Below, piece by piece: positions 34,895 to 44,293 of a stretch of DNA of 64,000 bases. The stretch lies in the NCBI GenBank assembly GCA_003151235.1, contig PLWZ01000067.1, positions 2,363 through 66,362 of the forward strand, given 5' to 3'. How positions within the stretch are numbered: the first letter of the stretch is position 1; every line of letters begins with the position of its first letter. The position numbers and the translations under genes are program-made. The notes beneath the pieces were generated by a model. That model searched no databases and was not told where the DNA came from. It saw nothing but the letters and a program-made list of their open reading frames with translations. The DNA comes from Acidimicrobiaceae bacterium (GTDB lineage Bacteria; Actinomycetota; Acidimicrobiia; Acidimicrobiales; RAAP-2).

Positions 34895-35797
34895 GTGAGC
34901 CCGCTGACTCACTTGCAAGCGCTTGAGGGCGAGAGCATTCACATCCTGCGTGAAGCGGTTGCCGAGAGCGAACGTCCCGTCATGCTCTACTCGGTGGGCA
35001 AGGACAGTTCCGTCATGCTTCACCTCGCCGGGAAGGCGTTTTACCCGGGCCCGATCCCGTTCCCCCTACTGCATGTCGACACCACTTGGAAGTTCCGAGA
35101 CATGTACGTGTTCCGTGACAAGCGGGTGGCCGAACTCGGTGTCGATCTCGTGGTTTACCAGAACCCCGAGTGCCTCAAATTGGGGATCAATCCGTTCACA
35201 CACGGCTCCGAGTTGCACACCGCCATGTGGAAGACCGAAGGTCTCAAACAGGCGCTCGACCTTTACGGTTTCGACGTCGCGTTCGGTGGAGCTCGGCGGG
35301 ACGAAGAGACGTCTCGGGCCAAGGAACGCGTCTTTTCGATCCGGTCCCCCCAACATCGGTGGGACCCGAAGCAACAGCGGCCCGAGCTTTGGCGGCTTTA
35401 CAACGCGCGGCGAAGTCCTGGTGAGACTGTCCGAGTGTTTCCCCTGTCGAACTGGACCGAGCTTGATGTATGGCAGTACATCCATCAAGAGGACATTCCG
35501 GTAGTTCCTCTTTACTTCGCGGCGAAACGACCCGTCGTAGAGCGCGGTGGCACCCTCATCCTCGTCGACGACGACCGCATGCCACTCGAGGTTGGCGAAA
35601 CTCCCACGTTGAGAACTGTCCGATTTCGAACCTTGGGCTGCTATCCGTTGACCGGGGCCATCGAGAGTGAGGCGAGGGATGTCCTGAGCATCATTGGCGA
35701 GATGATGCGCGCGACGAACTCCGAGCGCCAAGGTCGTGTCATCGACCATGACGCGAGCGGATCGATGGAGAAGAAGAAGCAAGAGGGGTACTTCTGA
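34895..35797 (+). CDS. cysD: Sulfate adenylyltransferase subunit 2
   Basis: With CysN, activates sulfate to adenosine 5'-phosphosulfate. The GTG start gives 300 residues. The PP-loop is [12 protein letters not shown], and [19 protein letters not shown] and [11 protein letters not shown] are family signatures. GC is visibly lower than in neighbours (35 of 60 in the line at 35221 against 42 of 60 at 30841). Its stop shares one base with the cysNC ATG. Confidence 0.96.
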   Translation: MSPLTHLQALEGESIHILREAVAESERPVMLYSVGKDSSVMLHLAGKAFYPGPIPFPLLHVDTTWKFRDMYVFRDKRVAELGVDLVVYQNPECLKLGINPFTHGSELHTAMWKTEGLKQALDLYGFDVAFGGARRDEETSRAKERVFSIRSPQHRWDPKQQRPELWRLYNARRSPGETVRVFPLSNWTELDVWQYIHQEDIPVVPLYFAAKRPVVERGGTLILVDDDRMPLEVGETPTLRTVRFRTLGCYPLTGAIESEARDVLSIIGEMMRATNSERQGRVIDHDASGSMEKKKQEGYF

Positions 35798-37707
35798 TGG
35801 CTCGGAGCTCGGATCAGCTCATCGAGACGGACATCGAGCGATATCTGGAGCACCAGCAGCGCAAGACCTTGCTTCGTTTCATCATGTGCGGAAGCGTGGA
35901 CGATGGGAAGAGCACCCTCATCGGGCGACTGCTCTACGAGTCCCATCTCGTATTCGACGACCATTTGAGAGCGCTGGAGACGGACTCGAAGCGAATCGGA
36001 ACCCAGGGCGATGAGCTCGACTTGGCGCTGCTGGTAGATGGCCTCGCCGCCGAACGTGAACAGGGCATCACGATTGACGTCGCCTACCGCTTCTTCGCGA
36101 CGGAGGCCCGCAAGTTCATCGTCGCGGACGCGCCCGGCCATGAGCAGTACACACGCAACATGATCACGGGTGCCTCGACGGCAGATCTTGCCGTCGTCCT
36201 CGTCGACGCGCGCAAGGGGATCCTCACCCAGACCCGGCGCCACACCTATCTGCTATCGCTGATCGGTGTCCAAAAGATCGTGCTTGCGGTGAACAAGCTT
36301 GACCTTGTGGGCTACTCACGCGAGACGTTTGACCTGGTCGACGCCGAGTACAGAGAGTTTGCGAAAGAGATCGGCATCACCGACGTGGTGAGCATTCCGG
36401 TCTCCGCCCTCCGGGGCGACAACGTCACCCGGCGCAGCAGCAACACCCCCTGGTACACGGGCTCGACGTTGATCGGAATTCTCGAGTCGATCGATCTCGA
36501 TAGCGATCGACGCGACAGCCCATTTCGCATGCCTGTCCAATGGGTGAACCGCCCCGATTCGGGCTTCCGTGGATTCGCCGGCACCGTCGTGAGCGGGGTG
36601 TTGCATCCGGGTGACCCAGTACGACTGACTCCCTCGGGGCGTCAGAGCACCGTGAGCCGCATCGTTACCGCCGACGGGGACCTTGACGAGGCTGTGTCTG
36701 GACAGGCGATCACCGTGACGCTGAAAGACGAGATCGACGTCAGTCGTGGTGACCTGCTGGCCAGCGCGGAGGCTCCTCCGTCGGTGGCCGACCAATTCGA
36801 AGCTCACATCGTCTGGATGAACGATCAGGAGATGCTCCCGGGGCGTTCGTACCTGATGAAGATCGGCACACTCACGGTCGGCCTGACCATCGCTCACCCC
36901 AAGTACAAGATCAATGTGAACACGCTTGAACACGTAGCGGCAAAATCGCTCGGACTCAACGAGATCGGGGTGTGCAACCTCAATCTCGATCGCCCGGTTC
37001 CGTATGACCGGTACGCGGACAACCGGGACACCGGCGGCTTCATCGTGATCGATCGCATTACCAACAACACGGTTGGTTGCGGAATGCTGCATTTCGCCCT
37101 GCGGCGAGCAGACAACATCCACTGGCAATCGATCGACGTGAACAAGGCCGCTCATGCGGCCCTGAACCACCAGCGTCCGTGCATCGTCTGGTTCACCGGT
37201 CTTTCGGGTGCCGGTAAGTCAACGATCGCCAACCTCGTGGAGCGAAAGCTGCACCAACGCGGCCTTCACTCCTACCTACTCGACGGCGACAACGTGCGGC
37301 ATGGGCTCAACAAAGATCTCGGGTTCACCGAAGCCGACCGCGTCGAAAACATCCGGCGCGTGGCCGAGGTGGCGGCGCTCATGGTGGATGCCGGCCTCAT
37401 TGTGCTTGCGTCGTTCATTTCACCGTTTCGCTCCGAGCGCCTGCTTGCTCGAGATCTCGTGAGCACGACCGAGTTTTGCGAGGTGTTTGTGGACGTGACG
37501 CTGGCCGTAGCTGAGCAACGCGACCCGAAGGGGCTGTATCGAAAGGCCCGCCAGGGCGAGCTTCTCAATTTGACCGGTATCGACTCCCCCTACGAACCGC
37601 CCGAACACCCCGAGATCCACGTCGACAGCACGAGCTTGTCGGCTGAGCAAGCCTCCGATCTCGTGATCGCGTGGCTCGGCGCCGCTGGTGTCATCGAGTC
37701 AGCTTGA
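35797..37707 (+). CDS. cysNC: CysN-CysC fusion: sulfate adenylyltransferase GTPase subunit and APS kinase
   Basis: Makes PAPS with CysD: the CysN part drives APS formation by GTP hydrolysis, and the CysC part phosphorylates APS. The 636 residues have the GTPase P-loop GSVDDGKST at ~32, DAPGHEQYTRNM and NKLD, then elongation-factor-like barrels. The kinase P-loop GLSGAGKST is at ~469, followed by DGDNVRHGLNKDLGF and the ISPFRSER segment. The fusion resembles CysNC/NodQ of proteobacteria. No APS/PAPS reductase or sulfite reductase lies nearby. Confidence 0.96.
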   Translation: MARSSDQLIETDIERYLEHQQRKTLLRFIMCGSVDDGKSTLIGRLLYESHLVFDDHLRALETDSKRIGTQGDELDLALLVDGLAAEREQGITIDVAYRFFATEARKFIVADAPGHEQYTRNMITGASTADLAVVLVDARKGILTQTRRHTYLLSLIGVQKIVLAVNKLDLVGYSRETFDLVDAEYREFAKEIGITDVVSIPVSALRGDNVTRRSSNTPWYTGSTLIGILESIDLDSDRRDSPFRMPVQWVNRPDSGFRGFAGTVVSGVLHPGDPVRLTPSGRQSTVSRIVTADGDLDEAVSGQAITVTLKDEIDVSRGDLLASAEAPPSVADQFEAHIVWMNDQEMLPGRSYLMKIGTLTVGLTIAHPKYKINVNTLEHVAAKSLGLNEIGVCNLNLDRPVPYDRYADNRDTGGFIVIDRITNNTVGCGMLHFALRRADNIHWQSIDVNKAAHAALNHQRPCIVWFTGLSGAGKSTIANLVERKLHQRGLHSYLLDGDNVRHGLNKDLGFTEADRVENIRRVAEVAALMVDAGLIVLASFISPFRSERLLARDLVSTTEFCEVFVDVTLAVAEQRDPKGLYRKARQGELLNLTGIDSPYEPPEHPEIHVDSTSLSAEQASDLVIAWLGAAGVIESA

Positions 37708-37825
37708 GTTGGACCTCTCGCGTTCGATCAGTGGCCACGCTCACCAAGCGGCGCGATGTGCTCTCCCCATCGGAGTAAAGATAGAATAAGCTGAGTTTAA
37801 TGTAGAAACGAGAAGGTGGTGCCCG
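37708..37825 (+). promoter_or_regulatory. AT-rich leader of the SDR gene
   Basis: The stretch 37775-37815 is the most AT-rich in the neighbourhood. TAGAAT at 37782-37787 could be a -10 box. AGAAGG at 37811-37816 is the ribosome binding site, 9 bases before the ATG. It also marks the right edge of the low-GC block. Confidence 0.4.
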
Positions 37826-38530
37826 ATGGCGGTTGGCTTGGTAACGGGAGGGTCGAAGGGCCTAGGACGTGAGCTCGCAGCCGGGCTGTTGGACCGGGGC
37901 TGGTCGGTGGTGATCGATGCGAGGGATTCGCTGGCGCTGAGGCGCGCCGAGAAGGACCTTCGCGCGAGGCTGCGTGACGGGGCCGAGCTCGTGGCGGTGT
38001 CGGGCGACGTCACCGACGAGGCGCATCGTCGGGCGCTATTGCTCGAGGTCGGCAAGCTGGGAAGCCTGGACCTCTTGGTCAACAACGCCAGCACGCTCGG
38101 AGCGACACCGTTGCCATCGTTGTCGTCGTATCCGCTCGAGGCCTTGCGCAGGGCCTACGAGGTGAACGTCGTCGCGCCGTTGGCCCTGGTGCAGGCCGCG
38201 CTCCCTCAACTCCTGAGCTCGAAGGACCCGCGGATCCTCAACGTGTCGTCGGACGCATCGGTAGAGGCCTACGAGGGGTGGGGCGGCTACGGGTCGTCCA
38301 AGGCGGCTCTCGATCACATGAGCGCAGTGCTCGCGGTCGAAGAGCCCAGCGTCCGCGTCTGGGCAGTCGACCCGGGCGACATGGCGACACAGATGCACCA
38401 GGACGCCTTCCCGGGGGAAGACATCAGCGATAGGCCACAGCCGAGCGAGGTAGCTCCCCTGCTTCTGGATCTGATCGAGGGAGCGCAACCGAGCGGGCGT
38501 TATCGGGCCGCGGAGCTGGCGAACCGGTGA
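37826..38530 (+). CDS. Short-chain dehydrogenase/reductase
   Basis: NAD(P)-dependent oxidoreductase of unknown substrate. The 234 residues include the dinucleotide motif TGGSKGLG at ~8-15, NNAS at ~90, and a catalytic Ser (NVSSDAS) with YGSSK (Tyr and Lys). VDPGDMATQMHQDAFPGED shows the classical post-catalytic region. It overlaps the QueA-like gene by 4 bases (GTGA), so the two are likely co-translated. Confidence 0.92.
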   Translation: MAVGLVTGGSKGLGRELAAGLLDRGWSVVIDARDSLALRRAEKDLRARLRDGAELVAVSGDVTDEAHRRALLLEVGKLGSLDLLVNNASTLGATPLPSLSSYPLEALRRAYEVNVVAPLALVQAALPQLLSSKDPRILNVSSDASVEAYEGWGGYGSSKAALDHMSAVLAVEEPSVRVWAVDPGDMATQMHQDAFPGEDISDRPQPSEVAPLLLDLIEGAQPSGRYRAAELANR

Positions 38531-39594
38531 CCACCTCTCTCACCCCTCAGGCCCCGGTCCGGGTGGCCGCGCTCAGCTTCGCCCTCCCGCCGGCACTGGA
38601 AGCCGGCTCGCCGCCCGAGGCCCGCGGGCTCACCCGCGACGCCGTCCGCATGATGGTGGCGCACCGGCACGACAACACGCTCGTGCACGCCTACTTTTCG
38701 GACCTCCCGGGATTCCTCGAAGACGGCGACCTCGTCGTGGTCAACACGTCGGGGACGCTGGCCGCCGAGCTCGCCGCGACCGACCCCGACGGCCAGACCT
38801 TGGCCGTCCACCTGTCGACCCAGTTGCCAGCCGACCTTTGGACCGTCGAGCTTCGCCGCGAAGGTCAGCCCTACTTCTTGGGGCACTCGGGCGACGAGCT
38901 CTCGCTGGCCGGCGGGGGACACCTCTCGCTTCTCACGCCGTACGCCGCACACGGCGACGGTGTCCGCCTGTGGGTTGCTTCGCTCGCGCTCCCCGAACCG
39001 TTGCTGGCCTACCTCTCGGCCCACGGGACCCCGATCCGGTACGGCTACGTGCAGGGGGAGTGGCCGATCTCGATGTACCAGAACGTCTACGCCACCGAGC
39101 CGGGGTCGGCCGAGATGCCGAGCGCCGGACGGCCGTTCACGCCCGAGGTCCTGACCCGGCTCGTCGCCCGCGGCGTCGGCGTCGCACCGGTGCTGCTGCA
39201 CACCGGGGTCGCGTCGCTCGAGGCGTCGGAGGCCCCGTATCCCGAGTACTACCGGGTGACCCCGGCCACGGCCCGACGGGTGAACGACACCCGACGCGGC
39301 GGGGGCCGGGTCATCGCCGTCGGCACGACGGTCGTCCGGGCCCTCGAGACGGTCGTCGACGAGCGCGGCGAGATCAGTCCCGGCCGCGGTTGGACCGACA
39401 CCGTGGTGACGCCCGATCACCCCGTGCGCGCGGTGGACGGGCTCCTCACCGGTTGGCACGAGCCCGAGGCGTCCCACCTGGCCATGCTGGAGGCCATCGC
39501 GGGACGTGAGCTGCTCGAGGTCAGCTACGCGTCGGCCGTCGCCGAGGAGTATCTCTGGCACGAGTTCGGCGACGTGCACCTGGTGCTGGCGTGA
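38527..39594 (+). CDS. QueA-family protein, divergent
   Basis: Homologue of S-adenosylmethionine:tRNA ribosyltransferase-isomerase, which makes epoxyqueuosine. The GTG start gives 355 residues, the family length. YQNVYATEPGSAEMPSAG, VIAVGTTVVRALE and GWTDTVVTP align with QueA motifs. But the NDTRV segment is NTSGT, TAGLHFT is SAGRPFT and the NFHLP segment is GWHEP. No tgt, queG or preQ1 genes are nearby. Strict QueA function is therefore uncertain; a neofunctionalised paralogue is plausible. Confidence 0.8.
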   Translation: MTTSLTPQAPVRVAALSFALPPALEAGSPPEARGLTRDAVRMMVAHRHDNTLVHAYFSDLPGFLEDGDLVVVNTSGTLAAELAATDPDGQTLAVHLSTQLPADLWTVELRREGQPYFLGHSGDELSLAGGGHLSLLTPYAAHGDGVRLWVASLALPEPLLAYLSAHGTPIRYGYVQGEWPISMYQNVYATEPGSAEMPSAGRPFTPEVLTRLVARGVGVAPVLLHTGVASLEASEAPYPEYYRVTPATARRVNDTRRGGGRVIAVGTTVVRALETVVDERGEISPGRGWTDTVVTPDHPVRAVDGLLTGWHEPEASHLAMLEAIAGRELLEVSYASAVAEEYLWHEFGDVHLVLA

Positions 39595-40244
39595 CCACCG
39601 AGCTCGACGCGGCGCCCCTGGCCAACCTGCCGACGACGCGCCGAGCCATCCTCACGGCGATCAAGCGCTCCGGACCGATCACGACGGCCGAGCTGGCCCA
39701 CCAACTCGGCATCACCGTCACCGCGGTGCGCCAACAGCTGCACCGACTGGGTGAGGACGGTCTGGTCCTTCACCACCCGGACCCCGACGGCCGCGGCCGT
39801 CCGGCCCACCGATACCAGCTGACCACGAGCGCCGAGGCGCTGTTCCCGAAGCGCTACGGGGACCTGACCGCGGAACTGCTCGGCTACCTCGGTGGGCCCC
39901 AGAGCCCCGAGGTGGGCCAGCTCTTCGAGCGCCGTCGCAAGCGTCGGCTGGACGGCGCCACGCCCCGCCTGGCCGACCTGTCCCTCGACGAGCAGGTCGG
40001 CGAGCTGACCCGGATCCTCGACGAGGACGGCTACCTCGCCGACGTCGAGGTGCTCGATGACGGCGGCTGGCGCATCACCGAGCACAACTGCGCCATCCTC
40101 ACCGTCGCCACCGGTTACCGCCAGGCCTGCTCGAGCGAGCTCGATTTCATCCGGGCCGCACTTCCCGGAGCCACGGTCGAGCGGGTGGCCCACCTGATGG
40201 ACGGCGCCCACGTGTGCGCCTACGAGGTCCGGCCCCACCCGTAG
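39591..40244 (+). CDS. SufR-like Fe-S or metal-sensing transcriptional regulator
   Basis: DNA-binding protein of the ArsR/DeoR-type winged-helix superfamily. The 217 residues have an N-terminal helix-turn-helix (TTAELAHQLGITVTAVRQQL, ~31-50) and a wing with [12 protein letters not shown]. The C-terminal domain holds Cys167-X12-Cys180, His201 and Cys209, as in SufR-like [Fe-S] sensors (EHNCAI, ACSSEL, HLMDGAHVCAY). It overlaps the QueA-like gene by 4 bases. No suf operon is in the window, so its targets may be its own operon. Confidence 0.82.
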   Translation: MTTELDAAPLANLPTTRRAILTAIKRSGPITTAELAHQLGITVTAVRQQLHRLGEDGLVLHHPDPDGRGRPAHRYQLTTSAEALFPKRYGDLTAELLGYLGGPQSPEVGQLFERRRKRRLDGATPRLADLSLDEQVGELTRILDEDGYLADVEVLDDGGWRITEHNCAILTVATGYRQACSSELDFIRAALPGATVERVAHLMDGAHVCAYEVRPHP

Positions 40245-40310
40245 GCACGATCGCTCCGTCGTTGTGACGGGGCCTGCCGAGGAACCACGCCCGGCCGAGT
40301 GCTCCTGCCC

Positions 40311-40345
40311 TACAGTCGGCCCTGCTAGGCCCCCAAGGAGACCTC
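40311..40345 (+). promoter_or_regulatory. Promoter and ribosome binding site of the RDD gene
   Basis: TACAGT (40311-40316) fits a -10 box. AAGGAG (40335-40340) lies 5 bases before the ATG, so this transcript has a short conventional leader, unlike the leaderless genes. Confidence 0.45.
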
Positions 40346-41062
40346 ATGTCCGAGCAGCCCCCCGACGCACCGAACATGCCTCCGGGTCCGCCCCCGTATC
40401 CGGGCGCACCACCCCCGTATCCGGGCTACCCGCCGCCCCCGGCACCGCCCCAGCCGCAGCCGTCGGCGTCGCCGGACCCCTGGTACACGCCGGCTCCCCC
40501 TCAAGGCCCGCCGCCCGGCTATCCGCCCGGTGGTGGGATGCCGCCGCCGTCAATGCCGCCCCCGGGCCAGTGGACACCCGGCCCCTCCGGCTACGGCCAG
40601 CAGCCCTATCCGGGCGCCGCGCCCCTGGCCACCTACTGGGCCCGGGTCGGCGGGTTCCTGCTCGACGCGGTAATCGTCGCGGCCCTCTACCTGGTCGTCC
40701 TGCTCCCGACCCATTCCTTCCACGGCATGACGAGGGCCACGGCCAACCACGTAGGCGTCCGGGCCGGTTTCTCGGGCGGGGCGACACTGTTCATCCTGGT
40801 GGTGGGAGTTTTGTACTCGTCGCTGCTAATCGGCCTGCGGGGACAGACCATCGGGATGATGGCGGCGCGGATCAAGGCCATCGATGCCAACACCGGGAAC
40901 CTGATCGGGTTCGGCCGGGCGCTCGGGCGCGACCTGTTCGAACGGCTGCTCGGGTTCTTGTTGTTCATCCCCCTCGTCATCGACCTGCTGTTCCCGGCCT
41001 GGGACCCCAGGCGCCAGACGCTCCACGACAAGGTGACCAACACGGTCGTCATCAAGATCTGA
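40346..41062 (+). CDS. RDD family membrane protein with Pro-rich N-terminus
   Basis: The first ~90 of 238 residues are Pro/Gly/Tyr-rich (repeated PPPYPG-like units) and probably disordered in the cytoplasm. The rest is an RDD domain with about three membrane segments (VGGFLLDAVIVAALYLVVLL, ATLFILVVGVLYSSLLIGL, LLGFLLFIPLVIDLLF) and GQTIGMMAARIKAID. The C-terminus RRQTLHDKVTNTVVIKI is typical. The function of the family is poorly defined; small-molecule or ion transport is often suggested. Confidence 0.9.
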   Translation: MSEQPPDAPNMPPGPPPYPGAPPPYPGYPPPPAPPQPQPSASPDPWYTPAPPQGPPPGYPPGGGMPPPSMPPPGQWTPGPSGYGQQPYPGAAPLATYWARVGGFLLDAVIVAALYLVVLLPTHSFHGMTRATANHVGVRAGFSGGATLFILVVGVLYSSLLIGLRGQTIGMMAARIKAIDANTGNLIGFGRALGRDLFERLLGFLLFIPLVIDLLFPAWDPRRQTLHDKVTNTVVIKI

Positions 41063-41115
41063 GCCTCGAAGAACCGCCGACCCGCGGTTGCCGCCGACCC
41101 CTGGGGCCGCTATCG

Positions 41116-41142
41116 TTGGCACTCACAAGGTTCGAGTGCTAA
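41116..41142 (+). promoter_or_regulatory. CIRCE operator (HrcA binding site)
   Basis: TTGGCACTC, nine spacer bases, GAGTGCTAA: the consensus inverted repeat TTAGCACTC-N9-GAGTGCTAA with one mismatch (G for A in the left arm). TATCGT at 41111-41116 directly upstream can serve as the -10 box, so bound HrcA would block groESL transcription. hrcA itself is not in the window. Confidence 0.93.
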
Positions 41143-41167
41143 CGAGCGCCAAGGAGGCCCCGTTCCG

Positions 41168-41464
41168 ATGAAGCTGCAACCGCTCGACGACCGCATCGTC
41201 GTTCGCCCAGGCGAATCCGAAGAGACCACGGCCTCTGGCCTGGTCATTCCCGACACGGCCAAGGAAAAGCCCCAGCAGGGCGAGGTGTTGGCGGTCGGCC
41301 CCGGCCGGCGCGCCGAGAACACCGGCGACATCATCGCCCTCGACGTGGCCGTCGGAGACACGGTCGTCTACTCCAAGTACGGCGGGACCGAGATCACGAT
41401 CGACGGCGAGGACCTCCTGATCCTCTCCGCCCGCGACGTGCTCGCGAAGGTCGGCAAGAAGTAG
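41168..41464 (+). CDS. groES: Co-chaperonin GroES
   Basis: Heptameric lid of the GroEL folding chamber. The 98 residues include [19 protein letters not shown], the mobile-loop region around [20 protein letters not shown], and [25 protein letters not shown] lies about 9 bases before the ATG. It is expressed from the CIRCE-controlled promoter. Confidence 0.98.
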   Translation: MKLQPLDDRIVVRPGESEETTASGLVIPDTAKEKPQQGEVLAVGPGRRAENTGDIIALDVAVGDTVVYSKYGGTEITIDGEDLLILSARDVLAKVGKK

Positions 41465-41472
41465 GGACGTAA

Positions 41473-43215
<1,743 letters not shown>

Positions 43216-43239
43216 CGACGGTGCTCGTCTCGGGTTTTG

Positions 43240-43245
43240 TAGCCT
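43240..43245 (+). promoter_or_regulatory. -10 box of the Nudix gene, leaderless pattern
   Basis: TAGCCT, the same hexamer as before glmS, ends 10 bases before the ATG at 43256. It lies in the loop of a possible hairpin (GTGCTC 43221-43226 with GAGCAC 43246-43251). Confidence 0.45.
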
Positions 43246-43255
43246 GAGCACACCG

Positions 43256-44032
43256 ATGTCCGACACCGCGTCAGAACCCCCTGTTTTTGGCGCGGGACCG
43301 TTCGATCCGTCACGGCGGCTTATCGGGGGGCCGCCCCAGTGGGCGGCCCTGCCGGTGGAGAAGCGCCGACCGATCCCCCTCGTGACGGTGCTCGGCGCCC
43401 TCGGCGCCGCAGGCCAGCTCGGCCGGGGCCCGGACGGACCACCGGCCACAACAGACGACCCCCTTGGGCCCTGGCGTGACCTCCTCCCGACCGACACCGG
43501 GCACGCGAGTGCCGCCGCCGTCCTAGTGGCCCTGTTCGAGGAGGCTGGTGAGGCCCGGGTCGTGCTGACCCGGCGCTCGGCCGAATTGCGGACGCACCGC
43601 GGCCAGGTCAGCTTTCCCGGCGGCCGGATGGACGAGGGAGAGGACGCACGGACAGCCGCTTTGCGAGAGGCCCACGAGGAGATCGGGCTCGATCCGGGCG
43701 CGGTCCGGGTCGTCGGGTGGCTTCACCCCTTGTTCACGCTGAACGCGGCGTCGTTCGTGCTGCCGGTGGTGGGTGTGCTCGCCGAGCGCCCCGCCTTGTC
43801 GCCGAACCCCGACGAAGTGGCCCGGGTGTTCGACGTGGAGCTGGCCGACCTGGTCGGCGACGGGGTGTACCACGAGGAGACGTGGGACCCCTATGAGGAG
43901 TGGTCGGCCACGGGGTCCGAGGCACGACAGATCTGGTGCTTCGGGGTCGAGGACGAGCGGGTGTGGGGGGCCACGGCCCGAATCCTCCACGAGCTGGCGC
44001 TGCTGGCCCTCGGCATCGTCCCCGGGGACTGA
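43256..44032 (+). CDS. Nudix hydrolase, CoA pyrophosphatase type
   Basis: Probably hydrolyses CoA derivatives to phosphopantetheine and ADP. The 258 residues contain the Nudix box starting GGRMDEGEDARTAALREAHE (from ~122), preceded by LTRRSAELRTHRGQVSFPGG, the UPF0035 signature specific for CoA pyrophosphatases. The first ~70 residues are non-conserved. Substrate specificity is inferred from the signature. Confidence 0.9.
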   Translation: MSDTASEPPVFGAGPFDPSRRLIGGPPQWAALPVEKRRPIPLVTVLGALGAAGQLGRGPDGPPATTDDPLGPWRDLLPTDTGHASAAAVLVALFEEAGEARVVLTRRSAELRTHRGQVSFPGGRMDEGEDARTAALREAHEEIGLDPGAVRVVGWLHPLFTLNAASFVLPVVGVLAERPALSPNPDEVARVFDVELADLVGDGVYHEETWDPYEEWSATGSEARQIWCFGVEDERVWGATARILHELALLALGIVPGD

Positions 44033-44176
44033 ATATCGCGAAGATCGACGAGCCGTCGGTCCGATCCTGGCGTGGCGGTCCGACGACTGACGCGGGCAGC
44101 CGACTCCGAGCGAGATCGTCGGCGTCGGAGGCATACTGAGAACGCCGGTGGGGGCCCGGGAAGCGGGAGGTGCGCA

Positions 44177-44254
44177 ATGGACCGACGGCTGATGACCGGC
44201 CAAATCCTCGTCCTGAGCCTCACCGGCGACCTCGATCCAGGAGTGAAGCGCTAG
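44177..44254 (+). CDS. Candidate 25-residue ORF upstream of the amidohydrolase gene
   Basis: GGGAGG (44165-44170) lies 6 bases before ATG at 44177. The frame encodes MDRRLMTGQILVLSLTGDLD followed by PGVKR and stops at 44254, 39 bases before the next gene. The spacing of the ribosome binding site is better than expected for a random frame. The peptide has a short hydrophobic centre but no recognised domain. The surrounding 44033-44293 interval holds nothing else I can support. Confidence 0.3.
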   Translation: MDRRLMTGQILVLSLTGDLDPGVKR

Positions 44255-44293
44255 CCGGGCCAGGGCCACGAGCGGCCACAGAGGAGGAAAACG

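Noticed and set aside
34686-34898. 70-codon frame upstream of cysD
   Set aside because: It would end in an overlap with the cysD GTG, but it lacks a ribosome binding site, has no recognisable domain and crosses the candidate cysD promoter.
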